From positions 1 to 64,000 of the forward strand of contig URMK01000037.1 of NCBI GenBank assembly GCA_900548905.1: a stretch of DNA of 64,000 bases. Reading direction: 5' to 3'. Source of the stretch: an uncultured Lachnospiraceae bacterium (GTDB lineage: Bacteria > Bacillota > Clostridia > Lachnospirales > Lachnospiraceae). Position 1 is the first letter of the stretch. Every line of letters begins with the position of its first letter. The notes below the pieces were generated by a model. That model ran no database searches. It was not told where the DNA came from and worked only from the letters and a program-made list of their open reading frames with translations. Shown one piece after another: positions 26,855-35,208 of this stretch. The position numbers and the translations under genes are program-made.

Positions 26855-27754
26855 ATGAAAAAAAATAAAATTTCTCCGGGCAGGAAAAAAGAAGCGGGGA
26901 TTGCGTATCTCTTTCTTCTTCCTTTATTTATTGGGGTAATCCTGTTTTTTATTATCCCTATTTTTCAATCCTTTTATTATTCCCTGACAAACTGGAGGGG
27001 AGTGGGAGAAGCTGAATTTGTCGGTTTCAATAATTTTGTTAAGCTTTTCCATGGAGACAGGAAATTCGGTGCAGAGCTGCGTAATACACTCATTTATGTA
27101 GTGGGCTCAATCCCTCTAACGATTCTTCTCGCTCTGTTGATAGCTAATCTGCTGAATGCAAGTATAAAAGGAGTTTCTTTTTACCGTGTTATTTATTTCC
27201 TCCCCAATGTAATGATGGGAGCGGTAGTGGCTATGGTATGGAAGTGGCTGCTTAACTCCAGATATGGCCTGGTAGATGCTATTACTTACTTTCTCTTTGG
27301 AATACGTCCGGCATGGCTGTCCGATACAAACCTTACCATGGTATCCATGTGTGTCATATCCATATGGTCCGGAATGGGGTATTGTATTGTGATTATTCTG
27401 TCAGGACTGCAATCAATCGGAACCACCTATTATGAGGCTGCTAAAATTGACGGGGCCAATGCCGTCCAACGTTTTACCCGCATCACATTTCCCATGATAA
27501 CGCCCACCATATTCTTTTTACTAATTACCCGCGTTATCGGCGCATTTAACCAGTTTGATCTGGTGTATATGCTGGGAGGAAATGAGGGTCCGGTTCAGGA
27601 AAGCCTTCGCACTCTTGTATTTGGTATATACAAATCCGGTTTTGTGGAATATTCCATGGGATATGCATCAGCAAAAGCGATTATTCTCTTTGGAATCATT
27701 CTTATCGTTACCTTCTTCCAGTTCCTGGGGGAGAAGAGATGGGTTAATTATTAG
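26855..27754 (+). CDS. Sugar ABC transporter permease, MalF-like
   Basis: A membrane protein of about 299 residues with six hydrophobic segments and the permease coupling motif EAAKIDGANAVQRFTRITFP that docks the ATPase. The early AYLFLLPLFIGVILFFIIP is typical of CUT1 permeases. The ATG at 26855 has GAGGGCGG upstream; a TTG six codons earlier is less likely. It forms the membrane channel with the next gene, which starts 13 bases after its stop. Confidence 0.93.
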   Translation: MKKNKISPGRKKEAGIAYLFLLPLFIGVILFFIIPIFQSFYYSLTNWRGVGEAEFVGFNNFVKLFHGDRKFGAELRNTLIYVVGSIPLTILLALLIANLLNASIKGVSFYRVIYFLPNVMMGAVVAMVWKWLLNSRYGLVDAITYFLFGIRPAWLSDTNLTMVSMCVISIWSGMGYCIVIILSGLQSIGTTYYEAAKIDGANAVQRFTRITFPMITPTIFFLLITRVIGAFNQFDLVYMLGGNEGPVQESLRTLVFGIYKSGFVEYSMGYASAKAIILFGIILIVTFFQFLGEKRWVNY

Positions 27755-27767
27755 GAGGGGCGGCTGA

Positions 27768-28589
27768 ATGAAGAAAGACAAGATTTTTAAGCTTTTGACA
27801 CATCTGGTTTTGCTGCTCGGTGTTATCTGTATGCTGCTGCCTTTGTTTTGGATGCTTATGACATCCTTCAAAAATAATATTGAGGCAGTGGCAGTGCCTA
27901 TGACAGTTTTCCCCAAGGTATGGGATTTCGGAGGATATCAACGGGTATGGGAAAGAAATATTATAAGGCCATACATCAATACAATTATTATTTCCCTTGG
28001 GATTGTAATATGTCAGCTCATTACGGCATCTATGGCAGCATATGCATTTGCCCGTCTGGAATTTCCCGGGAAAAAGTATTTGTTTGCTGTTATTATCTGT
28101 ATGATTATGATTCCCCAGCACATGACGCTGATACCAAAGTATAAAATTGTCAGTGCTATGGGGATTGCGGATACGCTTGCAGCAGTAGTGGTTCCCAATT
28201 TTATAAGTATATCTGTTACCTTTTTCTTAAGACAGGGATTCTTAAGTTTCCCGGATGAGTTGGAGGATGCAGCCAAGATTGATGGGTGCTCTCTAATAAG
28301 AATATTTACATCTATGGTGATTCCCTTATCTAAACCTGTGATAACGGCGATGGGTATCATGGTACTCCTTTTTGCATGGAATGACCTGTTATGGCCGACA
28401 ATAGCTATAACGAGTGAAAAAAACAGAGTGCTCTCCATGTTCATTGCCCTTTGTAAAGGGCAGTATGTTACGGATTACGGATACCTTATGGCGGCCAGTA
28501 CGTGTGCGGTATTGCCTATGATTATAGTTTATGCCATATTCCAGAAGGCTTTTGTATCTTCCATAACGATGACAGGTATTAAAGGGTAA
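27768..28589 (+). CDS. Sugar ABC transporter permease, MalG-like
   Basis: A 273-residue inner-membrane protein with six hydrophobic segments and the EAA loop ELEDAAKIDGCSLIRIFTSMVIP. It pairs with the MalF-like permease directly upstream. GAGGGGCGG precedes the start. Together with the binding protein at 25.4 kb it completes a CUT1 importer apart from the ATPase. Confidence 0.93.
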   Translation: MKKDKIFKLLTHLVLLLGVICMLLPLFWMLMTSFKNNIEAVAVPMTVFPKVWDFGGYQRVWERNIIRPYINTIIISLGIVICQLITASMAAYAFARLEFPGKKYLFAVIICMIMIPQHMTLIPKYKIVSAMGIADTLAAVVVPNFISISVTFFLRQGFLSFPDELEDAAKIDGCSLIRIFTSMVIPLSKPVITAMGIMVLLFAWNDLLWPTIAITSEKNRVLSMFIALCKGQYVTDYGYLMAASTCAVLPMIIVYAIFQKAFVSSITMTGIKG

Positions 28590-28620
28590 TTATAACGGCT
28601 ATTGCAGAAAGGATTGGATT

Positions 28621-29823
28621 ATGAGTGATTACATACAAGAGAATGCCAAAGAAATTCCTGTGAAATACCATCCTGATGTGGTGGTTGCAGGCGGTGGGAT
28701 AGCGGGGATTGCAGCGGCCCTTGCAGCGGCCCGTAACGGCGCAGATGTTCTGCTGATAGAAAAGCAGTGTATGGTAGGAGGACTGGCTTCCTCCGGTCTA
28801 ATAGCCGGTTATCTGCCTTTATGTGATGGGCGGGGGCATCAGGTTTCCTATGGAATAGCAGAAGAACTTCTTCGACTTTCTATCCGCTGCGGAGCGCAGT
28901 CAGAACTTCCTCTGGCTTGGCTGAATAAAAAAGAGGAAACTGCTAAGCAGAATAAACGATATGAAGTTCAGTTTAATCCTCAATATATGGCCCTTCTGGC
29001 AGAACGGCAGCTTATTAAGGAACATGTCCATATTCTATATGATTCCCGGATTTGCGGTGTTATCAGCTCGGAAGACAGGATTACGGAATTGCTGGTGGAA
29101 AATAAGAGCGGCAGATTGGCGGTAAGAGGTAAAACTTATGTGGATGCCACCGGGGATGCCGATTTATACTGGTATGCGAAACATCCCACCCGTCTTTTTG
29201 AAAAAGGAAACATTCTGGCAGGCTGGTATTATCTTTTTAACGGAGAGCAGGTAAAACTGCGCCCTCTGGGGTTTGCTGAGGTTTTTGAGGAAAAGAAGAA
29301 GGATACGGTAAAACCTTTAGTGAACCGTAGATTTTATGGAATAGACGGGCAAGAAATATCGGAGATGCTTTTTCTGTCCCATGAGGCAATTCTGAATGAT
29401 ATTCTAGAACTAAAAAAAGAGAAGCAGGATATAGAACCAACTGCTTTAGCCGGAATGCCGCAGCTTCGCATGACACGATGTATACAAGGAGAGTACGAAT
29501 TGAAGGAATCGGATAATGATGTGAATTTTCCGGATAGTGTGGGAATGATTGCCGACTGGAGAAAAAGAGGTATGGTTTATGAAATCCCTTACAGAGCATT
29601 GTATAGCAAAAAACTGGGGAATGTGATTAGTGCCGGAAGATGTATTTGTACAGATGATGGTATGTGGGATATTTCCCGAGTTATTCCGCCTTGTGCCGTG
29701 ACTGGGGAAGCTGCGGGGACGGCTGCGGCTATGACTACTGATTTCGGGGAGTTATCTTATGACAGGCTGGCAAAAAGGCTGCGGAGACAGGGACAGAAAC
29801 TGATATTTTCAGAGATTAGATAA
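28621..29823 (+). CDS. FAD-dependent oxidoreductase
   Basis: A 400-residue protein of the FAD-dependent oxidoreductase family often placed in PF12831. VVVAGGGIAGIAAALAAARNG is the nucleotide-binding loop, GGLASSGLIAGYLP follows it, and YVDATGDADLYW and VISAGRCICTDDGMWDISRV are further conserved blocks. Relatives sit beside carbohydrate genes in Firmicutes and may oxidise a sugar hydroxyl. Here it is between an importer and a GH36-like enzyme with a Gfo/Idh dehydrogenase nearby, which is suggestive of oxidative processing of the imported glycoside. Confidence 0.8.
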   Translation: MSDYIQENAKEIPVKYHPDVVVAGGGIAGIAAALAAARNGADVLLIEKQCMVGGLASSGLIAGYLPLCDGRGHQVSYGIAEELLRLSIRCGAQSELPLAWLNKKEETAKQNKRYEVQFNPQYMALLAERQLIKEHVHILYDSRICGVISSEDRITELLVENKSGRLAVRGKTYVDATGDADLYWYAKHPTRLFEKGNILAGWYYLFNGEQVKLRPLGFAEVFEEKKKDTVKPLVNRRFYGIDGQEISEMLFLSHEAILNDILELKKEKQDIEPTALAGMPQLRMTRCIQGEYELKESDNDVNFPDSVGMIADWRKRGMVYEIPYRALYSKKLGNVISAGRCICTDDGMWDISRVIPPCAVTGEAAGTAAAMTTDFGELSYDRLAKRLRRQGQKLIFSEIR

Positions 29824-29866
29824 ATTTTCCCGCCAGAGAACCTTTCTTTATATAGAAGAGGATAAA

Positions 29867-31945
29867 ATGAAACATATTTTTGATATAACCAAGGTGTTGG
29901 TACATGTAAATTGCGGTGAGCAAATTAGCCTTTTGCCCGTCCGGACAGATGAAAATACATGGATGGCAGTAAGTGAACGGTTAGATGTGAAGTTTGTTCA
30001 GGAACCAGTAAATGAGGTATATGCATTAACTGCAGATGTAACAGTTAAAGAAGGTTTTTTGGACGGTGAAAACGGAATAGAACTTTTTTTGGAACTACCA
30101 TCCGATTGCGTTTCTTTTCTGGCAGATTACCGTTATAAAGAATATTGGTGCCGGCCCGGCTGGGCATCCGCATTTTCCAAGGTACCTGATGAAACCCAGG
30201 CGCTTCTTTGGAAGTATGGAAAAGGAGGCTATGGTTTTCTTCTTCCTGTATGCAGTGGACAGTATAAAACAGTTCTCAATGGCAGCAGACTACAGGTTGC
30301 AAGCTGGTATGACGGACTTACCGGCTGCCATTCTCTTATTCTTGTTGTAGGAGAAGGCAAGAACGCTGACCGGTTAATTTCTTCTTGTGTCAAAGAAGGG
30401 ATTGGGTTACTGAAAAAAGGCTATTCACCAAGGGCAGGAAGACGATATCCGGAAATTTTTGAGTATTTGGGATGGTGCAGCTGGGATGCCTTTCAAATAA
30501 GAGTGAACGAGAAAGGACTGTTGGATAAATGCAGCGAATTCCGGGACAAAGATATCCCGGTACGTTGGGTAATCATTGATGATATGTGGGGGGATGTAAG
30601 GGGGCTGTATGATGAAGATAATCCTGATTATGAAACAGTGCTGGAATCAAGACATAAAACCACACTGTATTCCTTTGAAGCAGATCCATTCCGATTTCCC
30701 CGGGGACTTAAAAGCTGTATACGGAGAATAGAGAAGGAATATGGCATCCTAACGGGAATATGGCATCCTATGAGCGGATACTGGAGCGGGATTGACAGAG
30801 ACGGACCTCTGTTCACAGAGTATCAGGATTGTTTTATCGAAGGAGTAAACGGACAATTAGTACCTTCTTTCTGTGTGGATAAGTCATTCCGGTTTTTTGA
30901 TGCCTATCACAGATTCCTGAAAGACTGTGGGGCCTCGTTTATTAAAATAGATAATCAGAGTACAATAAAAAGATTCTATAAAGGTCTGGCAACGGTGGGA
31001 GATATAGCCAGTGGACTGCATACGGCTATGGAGGCTTCTGCAGGATTACACTTTGATAACCAGTTGATAAATTGTATGGGTATGGCTTCTGAAAATATGT
31101 GGAATCGTCCGGTTTCCCCAGTCTCCAGATGCAGTGATGACTTTCTTCCGGATAACAGAGACTGGTTTCTGCAGCACATCCTTCAATGCGCATATAATTC
31201 GCTGGTACAGGGGGAATTTATATGGTGTGATTGGGATATGTGGTGGACAAGTGACGGACAGGCGGTAAAAAACAGCGTTCTGCGGGCCGTCAGCGGCGGA
31301 CCGGTTTATATCAGTGATAAATTGGGAGAAAGCTGTAAGGAGGTTCTGATGCCCCTGCTGTTATCAGATGGAAGAATCCTTCGATGTGACAGGCCGGGAA
31401 TTCCTGCAGAAGACTGTCTCATGGAGGACCCGCGTAGAAGCGGAAAGCCTTTCAAAGTATATAGTACCTGTAATGGATGTCTGACGGCGGCAGTTTTCCA
31501 TCTCAGCCCAGGAACCGGAAGAATGTATGGAACTATTGGTCTTAAAGAATTCGGAATAGACGAAACAGAGGAAGAATATGCCGTTTTTGAATATTTTACC
31601 GGTGATATGCAGGTTATAGGAAAGGTAGACAGGATACCTATTGTACTCACAGATGAAGATGACTTCAGACTCTATCGTTTTATACCAATTAAAAACGGAT
31701 TTGCGCCATTGGGACTGTGCGAAAAGTATATCGCACCTAAAACCATACAAGCAAACAATGAACGGACTGTAGTCTTGACAGAAGGAGGGACGTTTGCATT
31801 TTTTAGCAGAGGTACAGTGAATTCGGTAATAGTAAACGGGGTGGCAATGCCGGTGGAAAAGGAGACGGCGCCTTTCTATAAGGTGTTCTGTGAAGGGAAC
31901 GGGGTACATACTGTCTCTGTGCCGGAAGAAGGAGCGGGAAAGTAA
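29867..31945 (+). CDS. GH36-type alpha-galactosidase/raffinose synthase-like (Sip1)
   Basis: A 692-residue glycoside hydrolase resembling plant Sip1/raffinose synthases and their bacterial relatives. YLGWCSWDAF (near 200) and WVIIDDMWGD belong to the barrel. IKIDNQ places the likely nucleophile at Asp362. The later GEFIWCDWDMWWTS and GGPVYISDKLG are also typical. No signal peptide is seen, so it would act on imported alpha-galactosides in the cytoplasm. The start has AGAGGA eight bases upstream; the next gene begins one base after its stop. Confidence 0.85.
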   Translation: MKHIFDITKVLVHVNCGEQISLLPVRTDENTWMAVSERLDVKFVQEPVNEVYALTADVTVKEGFLDGENGIELFLELPSDCVSFLADYRYKEYWCRPGWASAFSKVPDETQALLWKYGKGGYGFLLPVCSGQYKTVLNGSRLQVASWYDGLTGCHSLILVVGEGKNADRLISSCVKEGIGLLKKGYSPRAGRRYPEIFEYLGWCSWDAFQIRVNEKGLLDKCSEFRDKDIPVRWVIIDDMWGDVRGLYDEDNPDYETVLESRHKTTLYSFEADPFRFPRGLKSCIRRIEKEYGILTGIWHPMSGYWSGIDRDGPLFTEYQDCFIEGVNGQLVPSFCVDKSFRFFDAYHRFLKDCGASFIKIDNQSTIKRFYKGLATVGDIASGLHTAMEASAGLHFDNQLINCMGMASENMWNRPVSPVSRCSDDFLPDNRDWFLQHILQCAYNSLVQGEFIWCDWDMWWTSDGQAVKNSVLRAVSGGPVYISDKLGESCKEVLMPLLLSDGRILRCDRPGIPAEDCLMEDPRRSGKPFKVYSTCNGCLTAAVFHLSPGTGRMYGTIGLKEFGIDETEEEYAVFEYFTGDMQVIGKVDRIPIVLTDEDDFRLYRFIPIKNGFAPLGLCEKYIAPKTIQANNERTVVLTEGGTFAFFSRGTVNSVIVNGVAMPVEKETAPFYKVFCEGNGVHTVSVPEEGAGK

Positions 31946-31946
31946 T

Positions 31947-33149
31947 ATGAACAGGAAATTAACAATTGCGATTATTGGATGTGGGGATTTTGCTAAAAAT
32001 TTTGTGAATCTATTCAAGATGCATCCTTTCGTGGAAAAGGTTTATGTCTGTGACAAAATCCGAAGTAAGGCAGAGGGGTATGGAAAGCAGTTCCGGGCAG
32101 AGATTGTTGATACATTTGAAGAGGTGCTAAAGCGAAGGGATATAAATGCAGTTGCGATATTCGCCCAACGACATCTGCACGGACCGCTTGTAATGGAGGC
32201 CCTTAAAGCGGGGAAGCATGTATATTCTGCGGTACCTATGGCCAGTGAAGTAGAGGAATGTGAAAAAATAATAGAACTGGTTAAACATACAGGACTGACA
32301 TATATGATGGGCGAAACATGTTATTATTTCCCGAGTTCCATTTATTGCAGAAAAACATTCAAGAAAGGTATATTCGGGAAATTTGTTTATGGGGAATCCC
32401 AGTACCATCATGATATAAGTCATTTTCCCGCGGATTTTCTAAAAGACCGACGAAGCACAGGAGTTCCTCCTTTTTATTATCCTACTCACTCTACGGCAAT
32501 GATTCTGGCAGCAGCAGACAGCTTTGTTAAAAAAGTAGCAGCATTTGGATATGTGGATGAGGAGCATGACGGTATTTTTGAACGGGGAGTAAACCAGTGG
32601 GATAATGTCTATTCCAATGCATTTTCTCTGATGCTTTTGGATAATGGAGGGACAGCCAGGGTAAACGAATGCAGGCGGATTGGATATAAGGCGCCCAGTT
32701 CTTATCTGTCAGCATTCTATGGTACAAAAGGGGCCTACCAGTTTAATAATGCCCAGCATTTGCTGACGGTGAAAACAAAAGAAGGGGTGCGTCTGACCGA
32801 TGTAAGCGACTTGGTAAATCCCGAAGAAATGACAAAACATAAGGCAGAACCTGATTTCAGGGAAAAAGTAGCAAACCATATATGGCAGGGAGATTGTTTT
32901 TCACCGCAGCAGGAAGAGGATATAAGGAGGCTGCCGGATAGCTATAGGGGATTGGAAAATGGACATATGGCATCCCATCAGTTTTTGATTGATGATTTCT
33001 GTACTGCAGCATACAGTGGCAAACAACCAATCTTAAATGCATGGAAAGCAGCCAGATATACGATCCCTGGCCTGATAGCCCATCAGTCCGTATGCAGAGG
33101 AGGTGAAACCATGGAGGTACCTGATTTTGGAGATATAGAACTGGAGTAG
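31947..33149 (+). CDS. Gfo/Idh/MocA family oxidoreductase
   Basis: A 400-residue NAD(P)-dependent dehydrogenase. IAIIGCGDFAKNF (5-17) is the Rossmann loop, and GKHVYSAVPMASEVEECE sits where the family usually has the EKP motif, here replaced by AVP. The C-terminal alpha/beta domain contains YYPTHSTAMILAA, which may contribute catalytic His and Thr. Such enzymes oxidise sugars or assist NAD-dependent glycoside cleavage. It directly follows the GH36-like gene and ends the operon. The missing Lys of EKP suggests a distinct subfamily. Confidence 0.85.
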   Translation: MNRKLTIAIIGCGDFAKNFVNLFKMHPFVEKVYVCDKIRSKAEGYGKQFRAEIVDTFEEVLKRRDINAVAIFAQRHLHGPLVMEALKAGKHVYSAVPMASEVEECEKIIELVKHTGLTYMMGETCYYFPSSIYCRKTFKKGIFGKFVYGESQYHHDISHFPADFLKDRRSTGVPPFYYPTHSTAMILAAADSFVKKVAAFGYVDEEHDGIFERGVNQWDNVYSNAFSLMLLDNGGTARVNECRRIGYKAPSSYLSAFYGTKGAYQFNNAQHLLTVKTKEGVRLTDVSDLVNPEEMTKHKAEPDFREKVANHIWQGDCFSPQQEEDIRRLPDSYRGLENGHMASHQFLIDDFCTAAYSGKQPILNAWKAARYTIPGLIAHQSVCRGGETMEVPDFGDIELE

Positions 33150-33229
33150 GCGGAAAAGAATATTTCTGATACACCTGCCGTAATAAACAAAGTATTCCAT
33201 TGGCACCAATTATGGATTTTGTATAAGAA

Positions 33230-33375
33230 ATAGAATTGTAACTATTCAGTCAGGACTGCGCATTGACCGCACAGACTGTAAGAAAGTGATTCAGGAGTGC
33301 CAAAATCCATCGCCGAAGGCGATTTAGGACGGATTTAGGCAGTAACCTTGAAAGGACGGAACAGTTACATAGAAT
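33230..33375. repeat. Repeat-like intergenic element with inverted ends
   Basis: The ends are imperfect inverted copies: TGTAACTATTC near 33236 and GAACAGTTACA near 33359. Inside are GTAACC...GTTAC and a small ATCGCC/GGCGAT hairpin near 33309-33326. The arrangement is like the small dispersed elements common between genes in Lachnospiraceae. A second copy is not present in this window, so the assignment rests on form alone. Confidence 0.4.
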
Positions 33376-33391
33376 CAAGTAATTGAATTGA

Positions 33392-33417
33392 CAGGCCGGT
33401 GTTTTGATTCCGGCCTG
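33392..33417. terminator. Hairpin between convergent genes
   Basis: CAGGCCGG (33392-33399) pairs perfectly with CCGGCCTG (33410-33417) around a ten-base loop. No T-run follows on either strand, so it may block transcription only weakly or act through Rho. It lies between the plus-strand island and the minus-strand Rpn/PatB genes. Confidence 0.4.
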
Positions 33418-33436
33418 CAGAAGTTATACAGATAAT

Positions 33437-33709
33437 TTACAGATTATATTTTTGGTAATAATTTTTCCGCAAGTTTTCATCCGCGGCAATGTTGGGAATC
33501 TCTGTTTCCAGACCGTCACGCAGTAAAAATGTAATCAAATCTGCCATCTTTTTTTCACCGATAGCAGTACCGGCAATTTCCCCGTTGTCATGCTCACGTC
33601 GCAGCAGTTCTTCGAATTTCATGTACTTCGCCTCCCATTCACGGCTCTTTTTCAGTTCACCAATCCTCTGATGGATTCTGCGAACCTTATTTATGAAAGA
33701 CATATTCAT
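33437..33709 (-). pseudogene. C-terminal fragment of an Rpn-type (PD-(D/E)XK) nuclease
   Basis: A 90-codon open frame. REHDNGEIAGTAIGEKKMAD and LITFLLRDGLETEIPNIAAD resemble the tail of Rpn/transposase-like nucleases that are abundant in Lachnospiraceae. The nuclease core of about 200 residues that should precede it is absent; the frame instead begins inside the 3' end of the PatB-like gene. It looks like a remnant left by insertion or recombination. A small expressed protein cannot be excluded. Confidence 0.5.
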
Positions 33710-34886
33710 TAAGTCTTTCCATAGCTTCCACTACCAGGGAATGGGGAAGGGCGAGGTTCAGGCGGATGGCATAAGGCCTGTGGAACGGCCGGCCGTCCTG
33801 CCAGATAACGCCTACCCGGATACCGGCGCGGATAAGCTCATCCATGGACAAATGATGTTCCCGGCAGAATTTTTCACAGTCAAGGTACAGCATGTAGGTC
33901 CCTTCCGGTTTGGCGAGCGCTACGCCGGAGAAATGGGTAAGAATATATTGGTAAGCATATTCCACATTTTCCGTAAGTACCTGGCGCAGTTCATCCACCC
34001 ATTGATAGCCCTCCGGCTGATAGGCGCCGATTAATGCATGCATGGACAGGACATTCATGCTGTTGTAATGGGACAGCTCCGCCTGTTTTCTTACCCGGTC
34101 ACGCAGGTAAGGATTATAAATAATATGATAGGATCCAATCAGGCCTGCCAGATTAAAGGTTTTGGACGGTGCATATACTGCAATGGTCCTGTTCTTTGCA
34201 TCGGCTGAAATACTTTGTGTGGGAATGTGTTTATGGCCTGCCAGCGTGAGGTCGGACCAGATTTCATCGGAAACCACCACACAGTTGTTTCTGGCATAAA
34301 CATCCATTGCTTTTTCTATTTCCTCACGGCTCCATACTCTTCCGCAGGGGTTATGGGGGGAACAGAATACGGCAAAGTGGATGTGGTTTTCCTTTATCTT
34401 CCTGTCCATATCTTCATAATCCATGCGCCATACCCCGTCTTCATCACGCACAAGATCACTTAAGATAATTTTGCGTCCGATGCTTTCCAGCGCATGAGTG
34501 AAACCGATATAGGTAGGGGAATGAAGGAGCACGGCTTCGCCCGGGGCACTGAAAGCCTGGGCGGCGGAGGATACGCAGCCCAGAACACCGTTTTCATAAC
34601 CGATAGCCTCCTTTGTCAGGCCCTCCACACCATTCCGCTTATTCTGCCATTCAATAATTTTTCCGTAATATTCTTCCCTGGGATCAAAATAGCCGAAGGC
34701 GGGATGTTTTGCCCGTTCTATGATGGCGTCCTGTATGGTGGGAACCGTAGCATAGTTCATATCCGCTACCCACATGGGAATTTTGGTAAAACCATCCGCT
34801 ACCTGGGCGTTATCAAATGGGATGACATCCACGGCGATGGAATCCTTTCCCTGTCTGTCAATAATGGATGTAAAGTCGTATTTCAT
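33687..34886 (-). CDS. PatB/MalY-type C-S lyase or aminotransferase
   Basis: A 399-residue PLP enzyme of fold type I. PMWVADMNY, PTYIGF, CSPHNPCGRVW and VYAPSKTFNLAG mark the PatB/MalY group, with the cofactor Lys at 242. These enzymes cleave cystathionine or cysteine conjugates to a thiol or sulfide, pyruvate and ammonia. Its divergent neighbour is a sulfide/sulfite-type reductase, so sulfur metabolism is a reasonable common theme. AAGGAG precedes the start. The 3' end overlaps the nuclease remnant by 23 bases. Confidence 0.9.
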   Translation of the reverse strand: MKYDFTSIIDRQGKDSIAVDVIPFDNAQVADGFTKIPMWVADMNYATVPTIQDAIIERAKHPAFGYFDPREEYYGKIIEWQNKRNGVEGLTKEAIGYENGVLGCVSSAAQAFSAPGEAVLLHSPTYIGFTHALESIGRKIILSDLVRDEDGVWRMDYEDMDRKIKENHIHFAVFCSPHNPCGRVWSREEIEKAMDVYARNNCVVVSDEIWSDLTLAGHKHIPTQSISADAKNRTIAVYAPSKTFNLAGLIGSYHIIYNPYLRDRVRKQAELSHYNSMNVLSMHALIGAYQPEGYQWVDELRQVLTENVEYAYQYILTHFSGVALAKPEGTYMLYLDCEKFCREHHLSMDELIRAGIRVGVIWQDGRPFHRPYAIRLNLALPHSLVVEAMERLNEYVFHK

Positions 34887-34926
34887 GGTATTATCTCCTT
34901 TGTATGGGGTTTTTTCCTATGCAACC

Positions 34927-34955
34927 AGTTTACTATTCCCGGGGAGGATATTCAA
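34927..34955 (-). promoter_or_regulatory. Promoter of the PatB-like gene
   Basis: Read on the minus strand, TTGAAT (34955-34950) and TAAACT (34932-34927) are 17 bases apart and lie about 40 bases before the start codon. The promoter is immediately inside the palindrome at 34973-35018. Confidence 0.55.
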
Positions 34956-34971
34956 TGGGGAGTTTTGGGCA

Positions 34972-34990
34972 GGGTGTAGATAAAAAAGTT
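34972..34990 (+). repeat. 19-base repeat, copy 1
   Basis: The word GGGTGTAGATAAAAAAGTT is identical to 61124-61142. Here it forms most of one arm of the terminator-like palindrome. Confidence 0.7.
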
Positions 34991-35018
34991 GGCGCCGCCA
35001 ACTTTTTTTATCTACACC
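34973..35018. terminator. Perfect bidirectional terminator-like palindrome in a divergent gap
   Basis: Arms of 22 bases (34973-34994 and 34996-35018) match fully apart from one extra T. The core GTTGGCG/CGCCAAC is flanked by A6 on one side and T7 on the other, giving a classical terminator on both strands. The flanking genes are divergent, so it ends no gene; it would insulate the two promoters or serve as an operator. The first 18 bases of the left arm, plus the G at 34972, recur at 61124-61142. Confidence 0.7.
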
Positions 35019-35208
35019 TTTTTGGGTAGCAACGCAGAAATAAATATATCTTATACATACCAATAAATATATTATTTCACTTTATTTGAAAAATAGCTTA
35101 TCATTAAAGTACTGCGTCTAGTTAGGGCAGGACGGCCTGAAGCCTGGCCTGATCTTAACCGGGGCCTGCGGGAAACAGCACAAAAGCAGAAAACAGGGAG
35201 AAATCAGC
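35019..35208 (+). promoter_or_regulatory. Promoter region and structured leader of the siroheme operon
   Basis: A possible promoter is TTCACT (35076-35081), 17 bases, TATCAT (35099-35104). The leader that follows is GC-rich and self-complementary: GTTAGGGCAGG near 35119 can pair partly with CCTGATCTTAAC, and GGC/GCC arms lie inside. It does not match a riboswitch class that I can name. GGGAG seven bases before the ATG is the ribosome site. Confidence 0.35.

Noticed and set aside
35119..35170. GC-rich leader before the siroheme operon, considered as a cobalamin or SAM riboswitch
   Set aside because: The pairings are short and the conserved boxes of those classes are missing; reported only as a structured leader.
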